Source of the DNA: Thermoplasmata archaeon
Lineage (GTDB): Archaea; Thermoplasmatota; Thermoplasmata; Lutacidiplasmatales; UBA184
DNA: 7,001 nucleotides
Assembly (NCBI GenBank): GCA_030040035.1
Contig: JASHUJ010000056.1
Span: 1 to 7,001, forward strand
Direction: 5' to 3'
The translations under genes and the position numbers were made by a program. The number at the start of each line of letters is the position of its first letter. The stretch's first letter is position 1. This document shows, piece after piece, positions 1 to 6,220 of the stretch. The notes below the pieces were generated by a model. That model was not told the DNA's origin, made no database searches, and saw nothing but the letters and a program-made list of their open reading frames with translations.

Positions 1-2341
1 TCTCGGCCCGCTCGAGGTCGGCGGCCCCCTTCTTCTGATCCGCGATCGCCTTCTGGCCCCGCGCGCGCGCGGTCGCGAGCCGCTCGCGCGCGGCCGTGAG
101 GTCCTTCGCGAGGACCTCCCGGTTCGACGCGGTGGCTTGGTCTTCGATCGATCGCTTCGAGAGTTCCTCGGCGGCGGCGCGGATCCCCTCGGCGACCTTC
201 GCGAGCTCGGCGCGCGCCGCGCTCTCCGCGGCGCTCTTCTCGCGCAGCTCGTCGCCGAGGCGCTTCAGTTCGACCGCGCTGTCCGCGCCGCGACCGCTGC
301 CCGAGGGGTCGACGTAGCCTCCCGAGATCGCCCCGGTCGCCTCGATGAGGTCGCCCGTGAGCGTCACGAGACGTACGCCGCCCATCTGGGCGCGCGCGTG
401 CGCGAGATCGTCCATCACGACCGTCTCGCCGAACGCGTACCAGAACGCCGGCCGCAGCGCCTCATCGAACTTGACGAGGTCGAGGGCGAAGCCACTCGCC
501 CCGGCGGCCTTCGCGACGACCATCGACTTTCCGTGGGCCCGGCCGGGGAGCATCTTGTTGAGCGGGAGGAACGTCGCCCGGCCGCGCTTCTCGGCGCGCA
601 GGAGCCGGATGCACTCCTCGGCGACCTGATCGGTCTCGACCACCAGCGCCTGGAACCGGTTCCCTCCGGCGACCTGGAGCGCGACCTTGAACTTCGGATC
701 GAACTCGGCGAGCTCCTCGACGGTCCCGCGGATGCCCGTGACCTTGCCGAGATTGCGTTGCGAGAGCAAGAAATCGACGGCGGCAAGCGCGTTCGGCCGG
801 GCCCCCGAGTCCGTGCGGGCCTTGAGGCGGGCGTCCAGGGCGAGGTACCGCCGATTGAGCTCGAGGACCTCCTGGGCGAGCCGGTCGGCCTCGGCGGTCA
901 GGCCCTGCTCCTTCTGCTTCAGCCCGAACAGCTGCTTCTGGAGGTCGCCAGTGGCCGGACCTGCGCCGCGCCTCGGCCCGGCGTCCTTCGTGCGCAGCTC
1001 GAGGTCCTTGACCTCGACCTCGCGTTCTCGGAGGTCGTCCTCGGATTGGGCCTGGGCGCTCTCCGCCGCCTGCACGACGGCCGACGCGGCCTCGCGAGCC
1101 TGCACCGCCTCCTGCCAGGCCTTCTGCTTCGTGTCGCGCTGCCGCTCGAGCTCGAGCTGCTGGCGGCGGGCCGACGCGAGCTTGTCCTGCGACTTACCCG
1201 GGGTCGAAGTGGCCGCCTGGATCTCCTGGGACTGGGCCTCGGACCGGTCGGAGAGGGAGCTCAGCCGCTCGGCGAGCGTCGCCTCCTTCGCGGCGAGCGT
1301 CTTTTGCTGCCCTTCGTCGGCGGCCACCGCCTTCTGGAGCTCGCCGACCTCGGCCTCGAGGGTCTCCAGGGCCTCCTTCAGGTGCCCGAGGCTCTGGTCG
1401 AGCCGGGCGAAGGCCATCTTCTTCTCGTCGAGTTCCTGCTTGAACTTCACCGCCGCCGCTCCGCCGGCCTCGGCGATCTCCCGCTCGACCTGATCGATCG
1501 AGCCGGAGAGCTCCTCTTGGCGGGCGGCCAGCCGGGTCCGTTCCTCGTCGAGCCGGGAGATCTCCTCCCGAACCCCCGCGACCTGCTTGCCGCAGGCGGC
1601 GAGCTCCTCCTCGGCCATCCGGTGACCGGCACGAGCCAGTCGCGCCTCGTACCGTCGCTTGTCGTCCTGGAGCTGCTTGTACTGGATCGCCTGGAGCCGC
1701 TGCCCTTCGAGCGAGTTCAGGCGGGTCTTGATGTCCGCGAGCAGTGTTCCGATCCGCTCGAGGTTCCCGTCGAGGTCGGTCCGCTTGACCGCCGCCCGCT
1801 CGAGCTCCTCGTCGTACTGGCTGATCCCCGCCAGCCGTTCGACCAGACCACGGCGCGGCACCGGTCCCATCGTGACGATCTTGTTGACGTCGCCCTGCTG
1901 GACGAGATTGTACCCGTCGCCCGAGAGCCGCGCGTGGCTGAGCAGCCCGTCGATCTCGGTCTGCGTCGTGCGGCGTCCGTTCACGTAGAAGTACGAGTAG
2001 TAGCCGTCCGGGTCGCTCGGCGCGAGCTTCACGTAGCGAGTGACCTCGACCTCCCCCGACTCGGAGGGAAGGAGCTTGTCGGAGTTGTCGAAGACGAGCG
2101 AGACCTCGCACTCGGTGGCCGGTTTCTTCGAGGCTCCCCCATTGAAGAACAGATGGGTCAAACGCTCGGCCCGGAGCGCCTTCGACGAGGTCGGTCCCAG
2201 CACGAAGAGGATCGCGTCGGAGATGTTCGATTTCCCCATGCCGTTGGGTCCCGCGACGCCCGTGAATCCGGGCTGGAACGGGATCTCGGCGGAGCCGGCG
2301 AACGACTTGAAGTTCCGAAGCTTGATCCGCTTGAGGAACAT
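1..2341 (-). CDS. smc: SMC chromosome segregation ATPase, N-terminal ~780 residues (3' end outside window)
   Basis: SMC proteins form the ring-shaped ATPase that organises and separates chromosomes, usually with ScpA-type kleisin partners. The frame is open from the ATG at 2341 to the left edge. Residues 1-170 are the N-terminal ATPase half: MFLKRIKLRNFKSF start, Walker A GPNGMGKS at 31-38, DAILFVLG at 42-49, the arginine-loop segment SSKALRAERL at 52-61, and NLVQQGDV near 145-152. Roughly 172-510 is charged heptad-like coiled coil rich in E, Q, R, L and A. Roughly 516-677 is the hinge, ending in a glycine-rich GAISGGYVDPSG segment. Coiled coil resumes to the edge. Full-length SMCs are about 1,150-1,200 residues, so the second arm, signature motif and Walker B should lie to the left. 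The start matches the normal SMC N-terminus and has a good ribosome binding site. One oddity is that Walker A has Met35 where SMCs nearly always have Ser. The wording of the head is archaeal rather than bacterial. Confidence 0.96.
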   Translation of the reverse strand, partial: MFLKRIKLRNFKSFAGSAEIPFQPGFTGVAGPNGMGKSNISDAILFVLGPTSSKALRAERLTHLFFNGGASKKPATECEVSLVFDNSDKLLPSESGEVEVTRYVKLAPSDPDGYYSYFYVNGRRTTQTEIDGLLSHARLSGDGYNLVQQGDVNKIVTMGPVPRRGLVERLAGISQYDEELERAAVKRTDLDGNLERIGTLLADIKTRLNSLEGQRLQAIQYKQLQDDKRRYEARLARAGHRMAEEELAACGKQVAGVREEISRLDEERTRLAARQEELSGSIDQVEREIAEAGGAAAVKFKQELDEKKMAFARLDQSLGHLKEALETLEAEVGELQKAVAADEGQQKTLAAKEATLAERLSSLSDRSEAQSQEIQAATSTPGKSQDKLASARRQQLELERQRDTKQKAWQEAVQAREAASAVVQAAESAQAQSEDDLREREVEVKDLELRTKDAGPRRGAGPATGDLQKQLFGLKQKEQGLTAEADRLAQEVLELNRRYLALDARLKARTDSGARPNALAAVDFLLSQRNLGKVTGIRGTVEELAEFDPKFKVALQVAGGNRFQALVVETDQVAEECIRLLRAEKRGRATFLPLNKMLPGRAHGKSMVVAKAAGASGFALDLVKFDEALRPAFWYAFGETVVMDDLAHARAQMGGVRLVTLTGDLIEATGAISGGYVDPSGSGRGADSAVELKRLGDELREKSAAESAARAELAKVAEGIRAAAEELSKRSIEDQATASNREVLAKDLTAARERLATARARGQKAIADQKKGAADLERAE

Positions 2342-2347
2342 CGAGCG

Positions 2348-2356
2348 ACCTCTCCT
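2348..2356 (-). promoter_or_regulatory. Ribosome binding site of smc
   Basis: The minus strand reads AGGAGAGGT, with GAGGT ending 6 bases before the ATG at 2341 and GGAG 10 bases before it. This is a good match to the anti-Shine-Dalgarno core. It supports the chosen start and a transcript with a real leader, unlike the two neighbouring genes, which look leaderless. Confidence 0.7.
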
Positions 2357-2390
2357 ACCCCGCTGCGTGTTTCCGCGGTCCCCGACGACC

Positions 2391-2418
2391 GACAGGCTGT
2401 TTGTCAGACGGCTGTCAG
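2391..2418 (-). repeat. Short direct/inverted repeat in the smc leader (possible operator)
   Basis: On the minus strand CTGACA occurs twice, 11 bases apart (plus-strand tgtcag at 2413-2418 and 2402-2407). An inverted copy, CTGTC, follows at 2395-2391. The spacing is one helical turn, so the repeats would lie on the same DNA face. The block starts a few bases downstream of the expected smc transcription start, where archaeal repressors often bind. The units are only 5-6 bases long, so chance is a real alternative. Confidence 0.3.
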
Positions 2419-2428
2419 CGACCTTCCC

Positions 2429-3022
2429 CTAGGCTTGTCTGCCGCTATTTAACCCCGCTGGCCGACCGGAACCGGGTCCGGCCCCGGGACTGCGGCTGGG
2501 CTCGAGCGCCATCTCGACGACCAGCTCGCCCGGCGTGTGCTCGAGGGCCGTCGTGCGACCGGTGGGACGGAAACCTCGGGACTCGTAGAGGTGGACGGCC
2601 TCGGCTTGTCGGGGGTTCACGTCGAGGACGATCCGCTGGCCCGGGAATCTTGCGCTCGCCCACGCAAGTGCGCGGTCGAGCAACCGACTGGCGAGTCCTT
2701 TCCGGCGGTGGCCGGGATCGACCCACATCGCGAAGAGATGCGGTTCGCCCTCGAACGCGGCGCTGGCGACCAGCCCCACGAACTCCCCGGTCGGGGTGAG
2801 AGCGACCCAGGTCGCGGATGGGCCCGGATCGTCCGGGCGACCGAGCCGACGCTTCCAGGTCTCGGGTTCGAACGCCTGCTCTCGCGCCAAGGTCGAACCG
2901 AACGCGAGGGGGTCCGTGGCCAACGCCCGCAGTCGCAGGTCGCGGTACGCTTCCCAATCGGACGCGTACGCCCGCCGCACGGGTCCCGTCGGATCCCCCG
3001 GCGGCCTTCGGGTCTCGCTCAC
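2429..3022 (-). CDS. GNAT-family N-acetyltransferase
   Basis: The 197-residue product has the GNAT fold, which moves an acetyl group from acetyl-CoA to an amine. Residues 15-60 give the first strand and helices (VRRAYASDWEAYRDLR). Strands around 72-100 lead into the acetyl-CoA pyrophosphate loop in VDPGHRRKGLAS (101-112, the R/Q-x-x-G-x-G/A motif). Motif B follows as HLYESRGFRPTGRT (144-157). After about residue 174 comes a Gly/Pro/Ser/Arg-rich tail of about 24 residues, beyond the usual fold. The start is GTG; an in-frame TAG lies 8 codons upstream, so no earlier start is possible. A TATA-like box about 26 bases upstream suggests a leaderless transcript. The substrate cannot be told: small molecule, antibiotic and protein N-terminus are all possible. 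It lies 87 bases upstream of smc on the same strand, but smc has its own TATA box. Confidence 0.88.
   Translation of the reverse strand: MSETRRPPGDPTGPVRRAYASDWEAYRDLRLRALATDPLAFGSTLAREQAFEPETWKRRLGRPDDPGPSATWVALTPTGEFVGLVASAAFEGEPHLFAMWVDPGHRRKGLASRLLDRALAWASARFPGQRIVLDVNPRQAEAVHLYESRGFRPTGRTTALEHTPGELVVEMALEPSRSPGAGPGSGRPAGLNSGRQA
2445..2452 (-). promoter_or_regulatory. TATA box of smc, inside the end of the GNAT gene
   Basis: The minus strand reads TTAAATAG in otherwise very GC-rich DNA, a good archaeal TATA-box match. Transcription would start about 25 bases downstream, near 2424, giving smc a leader of about 80 bases. The box overlaps the final codons of the upstream acetyltransferase (the Leu-Asn-Ser codons of its tail), so smc probably has its own promoter besides any read-through. 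No clear purine-rich BRE is visible upstream. Confidence 0.6.
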
Positions 3023-3044
3023 GAGACTCTCCCAGCGGGGCCGC

Positions 3045-3051
3045 TATTTGA
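3045..3051 (-). promoter_or_regulatory. TATA box of the GNAT gene
   Basis: The minus strand reads CTCAAATAG around this position. Its centre is about 26 bases upstream of the GTG at 3022, so transcription would begin at or next to the start codon. A GGGAGAG stretch at 3033-3027 resembles a ribosome binding site, but it would lie upstream of the predicted transcript start. The core AAATAGCGGC is identical to the one at the smc promoter. Confidence 0.5.
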
Positions 3052-3098
3052 GGGGTATCCGGGGCGCGACGGGGCCGGATCGACCCGGGTCGGCCCCG

Positions 3099-3108
3099 TA
3101 AAGAAATT
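3099..3108 (+). promoter_or_regulatory. Probable TATA-like box of the GT2 glycosyltransferase gene
   Basis: TAAAGAAATT is the only A/T-rich patch in the plus-strand upstream region. Its centre is about 27 bases before the ATG at 3131, the distance expected for leaderless transcription. No Shine-Dalgarno-like sequence lies between it and the ATG. The match to the archaeal TATA consensus is imperfect. With the opposite-strand box at 3045-3051 it makes the 108-base gap (3023-3130) a compact divergent promoter region. Confidence 0.4.
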
Positions 3109-3130
3109 GGCCACACTGCCCCCGCTAGCG

Positions 3131-4138
3131 ATGCTCGCTCCCAGGATCTCGGTCCTCGTCGTCAGTTACGATCGGACCGAGTTCGTCGTCGAAGCCCTCC
3201 GTTCTGTGATCGGCCAGGACCTCGATACGTCGGAGTTCGAAACGATCCTGCTCACCGACCGATCGGATCCGGAGATCGATCGTCTCCTCGCCGGACACTC
3301 GATCCAACGGCTCGAGCCGCCCCCCGGCAACTGGGGGGAGTGGGTGCTCGCGGCGCTCCCCCGCTGCCGCGGCGAGGTCCTCGCCTTCCTCGACGACGAC
3401 GACATCTACGAGGCCGGAAAGCTCGCCGCGGTCCGGGAGGCGTTCGCCTCGGCGCCCCCGCTCGGGTACTATCATCACCGGGTCCGACGCTTCGGAGCGA
3501 CGGGCCGTTCGTCCGACGCGCTCGGCCCGGTGCTCGGACGGCTCCCCGACGCCCAGAAGAACCGACGGGTCGCCGATCGTCTATTCTGGGATCTCGGCGG
3601 CTTCAACCTCAGCTCCATCGCCGTGCGGAGATCCGTGGTCGAGGAGAATGCCGAACTGCTCCGGGCGCTGCGTGTGGGCCACTCGCTGGCCCTGTTCTAC
3701 GCGTCGATGACCGGCCCGTGGGACCTCCAGTTCGATTCCCGAGTGCTCGGCCGCTATCGCATCCACGCTCGCAACCAATCGATCCCGGCCGGGACGTCGC
3801 TCGCCCGAGATTGGGGGAGGGCACGGGAGAGGGTCGCGCCCGTGATCGACGACGCCGAGCGGATCGCGGCCTTCATCGACTTCCACGGTCGAGGGCGTGT
3901 CTCTTCGCGACCGGTCCGTTCCGTCGGGGCAAGGAGCCGTCTGGTCGAGCGCTTGTCCAGTGCCACCACCTCGCGGACCGAGCTCGCGGAAGGTCTGGCG
4001 GGGTTCCTAGGGCTGACCCCGCCCCGGATCGCGTTCGACCACCGGCGCCTCGTGGGATTGTGTCTCCTCGGGCTCCTCGAGCCCCGTCTTCCGGCCCGGT
4101 GGGCCGGAGGTCGACCGGGTCCGTCGCGCCGAGTTTAG
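3131..4138 (+). CDS. Glycosyltransferase family 2 (GT-A fold)
   Basis: The 335-residue protein should transfer a sugar from a nucleotide- or lipid-linked donor to a glycan, lipid or protein. It begins PRISVLVVSYDR (4-15), the classic first strand of GT2 enzymes. EALRSVIGQDLD (21-32) and FETILLTDRSDPEID (36-50) follow. The metal-binding DXD site is in AFLDDDDIYEAGKL (85-98). A later FNLSSIAVRRSVV (158-170) and RYRIHARNQS (208-217) match the acceptor region and the YRxHxxNxS signature seen in many GT2 members. The last ~100 residues are not recognised, and no clear transmembrane helix is visible, so a soluble or peripheral enzyme is likely. The frame is open far upstream, but that part is antisense to the GNAT gene. 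The ATG fits the GT2 N-terminus and the upstream A/T box. Its TAG stop overlaps the stop of the convergent methyltransferase gene. Donor and acceptor are unknown. Confidence 0.9.
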   Translation: MLAPRISVLVVSYDRTEFVVEALRSVIGQDLDTSEFETILLTDRSDPEIDRLLAGHSIQRLEPPPGNWGEWVLAALPRCRGEVLAFLDDDDIYEAGKLAAVREAFASAPPLGYYHHRVRRFGATGRSSDALGPVLGRLPDAQKNRRVADRLFWDLGGFNLSSIAVRRSVVEENAELLRALRVGHSLALFYASMTGPWDLQFDSRVLGRYRIHARNQSIPAGTSLARDWGRARERVAPVIDDAERIAAFIDFHGRGRVSSRPVRSVGARSRLVERLSSATTSRTELAEGLAGFLGLTPPRIAFDHRRLVGLCLLGLLEPRLPARWAGGRPGPSRRV

Positions 4139-5064
4139 CGGGCGCGGATCGGGACGAGCTCGCCCGAAGTCGATGGCGGGGAGCTCACGACGGGACGAAG
4201 GTCCACGACCCCGTCGAGCGTCGCCCATGGACGCCCGCAACCCGCACACCGCGCGGAGGTCGGGAGGTGCCGTGCATCGAGCGCGAGCGGCGCGCGGCAA
4301 TCGGGGCACGAAAGGCTCGTGGCCAACGCGGGGCACTCCGCCGGTGCGGGGCCCGGTTTCCGTAGCTCCACGAAGTGATGGGGGAGCACGCCGCTGCCAC
4401 CGATACTGCGGCTCAGTCCGAGGAAGACTCCCGTCGGGATCCAGCCCAGCGCGCGGAGGTCCTCGAGCCCGACCCCGCGCTCGGCGGCCACGCGGAAACC
4501 GATGCGGCGGGCCAGCGCATCGAACTCCCGGCGCGACGGGCGCTCCCGCGGGGCGGGCTTCGGGAAGCGTTCTCCCGGGTGCCGGACCCGTCGGGCCAGG
4601 ACATCCCACGCCTCCGCGAGCGAAGGCGAGGAGAAGTAGCTCAGCACGAGCCAGCCGCCCGGGACCAGGACCCGATAGAGTTCGCGCAGAGCGGTCGCCG
4701 GGTCGACCAGGAAGTTGTAGACCCGCACCGCCACCGCGCCCGTGAACGTCCCATCGCGGAACGGAAGGCGCGCCAGATCGCCGCCGATCCAGACCGGCCG
4801 ATCGGGCCAGCGGGCGCGGAGTCGTGGGAGGAATTCGAGCGTGACGTCGACGCCGGCGTAGCTCGGGGCGGCGTCGATCAACACCCCGGCGAGCCGACCG
4901 CTGCCGGGGCCGATCTCGAGCACCTGGCGGGCGTCCCGGACCCGGAGGGTCTCTTCGACGATCCGCCGTTCGACCTCCGTCGTCCGTGCGCGCCGCTCCC
5001 ACAGGCGATCGAAGTCGAGCGTGCGAAAATCGAAGGTGCCGGTGGGATGCCCGCCCTCGGTCAT
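4135..5064 (-). CDS. Class I SAM-dependent methyltransferase with C-terminal zinc-ribbon-like (Trm112-type) tail
   Basis: The 309-residue product has a Rossmann-type methyltransferase domain at about 25-235. Motif I is VLEIGPGSGRLAG (48-60). The acidic strand-2 end is YAGVDVT (69-75). GDLARLPFRDGTF (95-107) holds the usual adenine-contact position, and LYRVLVPGGWLVLSYF (129-144) is the post-motif III segment. The C-terminus carries CPDC at 253-256 and CAGC at 273-276, then W-ATLDGVVDLRP. This resembles the short Trm112-like zinc modules that usually precede methyltransferase domains, but here it follows the domain. The start ATG overlaps the upstream gene's TGA as ATGA, and only a weak GGGG lies before it, so translational coupling is likely. 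It is the last gene of the minus-strand operon. Substrate unknown; with glycosyltransferases next door, methylation of a sugar, lipid or related metabolite is an inference. Confidence 0.9.
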   Translation of the reverse strand: MTEGGHPTGTFDFRTLDFDRLWERRARTTEVERRIVEETLRVRDARQVLEIGPGSGRLAGVLIDAAPSYAGVDVTLEFLPRLRARWPDRPVWIGGDLARLPFRDGTFTGAVAVRVYNFLVDPATALRELYRVLVPGGWLVLSYFSSPSLAEAWDVLARRVRHPGERFPKPAPRERPSRREFDALARRIGFRVAAERGVGLEDLRALGWIPTGVFLGLSRSIGGSGVLPHHFVELRKPGPAPAECPALATSLSCPDCRAPLALDARHLPTSARCAGCGRPWATLDGVVDLRPVVSSPPSTSGELVPIRAR

Positions 5065-6218
5065 GTCGCCCCGCGGCGGACCAGGGTCATGAGGAAGTGG
5101 TCGCCGAGCAGGGCGCCCGGCCAGTAACGACCGACGCGCGCGTCCCAGCCGGCCCATCGGGCGAAGCGATCCGTAAGCTTCTCGACATAGCCGCTCAGGT
5201 CCGAGGGGGGGATGATCACCGGAACTCCTTCGATGCGCTCGACCGAGAACTCCGGTGCGCAGATCCGCCGAAACTCGGGGGCCGAGAAGGCGAACACGTC
5301 CACGCAGAACCTCGAGGTCCCCACGCGGACCGGATTCCGCCAGCGTCCCGCGGCTCGGCCGGGCTGGAGCGCGAGCGCGTACCCCAGTGACTCGAAGAGA
5401 CACCACCGATTGTACACCCCCGCCACGAACCGGTGGCCGGGCGGGAGCAGGCGACCGACTCCCGCGACCACGGGCCGCAGATCCGGTTCGCAGTTCAGCG
5501 CGCCGTACGTGGAGTACGCCCCCTCGAAGGCGGCCGGACCGACCTCGTCGGCGAGCGCGCCGAGATCCCGGGCCCTCAGGTGGACGACCCGGAGGCGCTC
5601 CGCGAGCCCGCCCGCCCGGGCTTTCCGGCGTACGACGTCCAGCATCGCTTCCGAGATGTCGACGGCCGTGATCTCGTGACCGAGCTCGAGCATCGCGATC
5701 GTCTCCATCCCCGATCCGCACCCGATCTCGAGCAGATTCCTCGACGGGGCGAAGACCGTGCGAAGCCAGGCGAGGGATCGATCCCGCAGGAGGCGGTTCA
5801 CCCGGTTCCCGAGGATGTGGCGGTCGTAGTCGTCCGCGATGTTGTCGAACTCCGATTCGATCCACCGCCGGTACCGACCGGCGTCATCGGGATCGCCGGC
5901 CCGATCGAGGTCCACGCGGAGGATCCGGGCCGGCGCGTCGTACCAGCGACGAAACTGTTCGGGACCGTACTTGGCGCGGAACAGGTCGAGAACCTCCTCG
6001 CGATCGCCCGTCTGGGTGACCAGCTCGACCGGTCCGATCACGGACTCCCCGCCGGGGAGTTGGAGCCGCGCGTGTCCCTCCCGGAGGAGGTCGACCGGCC
6101 AGAGCGCCGCGCGTTGACGGGCGACGAGATACACCCGGGGCCCGGAGCGCACGAACCCAAGGGGCAAGGGGCCCCGGTCGGTCGCGAGGGAAAGGCTGTC
6201 GGCCCGAACGTGCGCCAT
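5061..6218 (-). CDS. Two-domain protein: N-terminal split-barrel-like (deazaflavin/PNPOx-type) module fused to SAM methyltransferase
   Basis: The 385-residue protein has two parts. Residues 1-105 resemble the compact split-barrel fold of F420- or FMN-binding (DUF385/PNPOx-like) proteins: GPRVYLVARQ (26-35), a WPVDLLREGHARLQL stretch (40-54) and a strand-rich end at ARILRVDL. The match is by strand pattern and is weaker than the rest; the usual N-terminal part of such domains is short or missing. Residues 115-385 are a class I methyltransferase: EFDNIADDYDRHILGNRV (123-140), motif I LLEIGCGSGMET (162-173), ITAVDISEAML (183-193), YGALNCEPDL (238-247) and LLPPGHRFVAGVYNRW (257-272). A long C-terminal region includes GVPVIIPPSDLSGY. 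The frame is continuous, so this is a true fusion and not two genes. The ATG at 6218 has GGAGGA 9 bases upstream and lies 2 bases after the previous stop. Its own TGA overlaps the next ATG. Confidence 0.85.
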   Translation of the reverse strand: MAHVRADSLSLATDRGPLPLGFVRSGPRVYLVARQRAALWPVDLLREGHARLQLPGGESVIGPVELVTQTGDREEVLDLFRAKYGPEQFRRWYDAPARILRVDLDRAGDPDDAGRYRRWIESEFDNIADDYDRHILGNRVNRLLRDRSLAWLRTVFAPSRNLLEIGCGSGMETIAMLELGHEITAVDISEAMLDVVRRKARAGGLAERLRVVHLRARDLGALADEVGPAAFEGAYSTYGALNCEPDLRPVVAGVGRLLPPGHRFVAGVYNRWCLFESLGYALALQPGRAAGRWRNPVRVGTSRFCVDVFAFSAPEFRRICAPEFSVERIEGVPVIIPPSDLSGYVEKLTDRFARWAGWDARVGRYWPGALLGDHFLMTLVRRGAT

Positions 6219-6220
6219 GT

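Noticed and set aside
137..2452. Very long plus-strand open frame of 771 codons opposite smc
   Set aside because: It is antisense to an unmistakable SMC gene. Its product is Leu/Arg/Glu-rich with no recognisable domain, as expected from the mirror image of GC-rich coiled-coil coding sequence.
2445..3116. Alternative minus-strand frame of 223 codons over the GNAT gene
   Set aside because: The product is Arg/Pro/Gly-rich with no motif, while the other frame holds complete GNAT motifs A and B.
2537..3130. N-terminal extension of the GT2 glycosyltransferase by 198 codons
   Set aside because: This part is antisense to the GNAT gene, has no domain, and would put the GT2 first strand far from the N-terminus. 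The ATG at 3131 has an A/T box at the right distance.
4375..5127. Plus-strand open frame of 250 codons
   Set aside because: It is antisense to clear methyltransferase coding sequence. It is rich in Arg, Glu, Asp and Pro, has no motif, and is a composition artefact.
5065..5865. N-terminal extension of the zinc-tailed methyltransferase
   Set aside because: It overlaps the fusion methyltransferase in another frame and encodes Arg/Pro/Gly-rich sequence. The ATGA overlap start at 5064 fits the methyltransferase domain.
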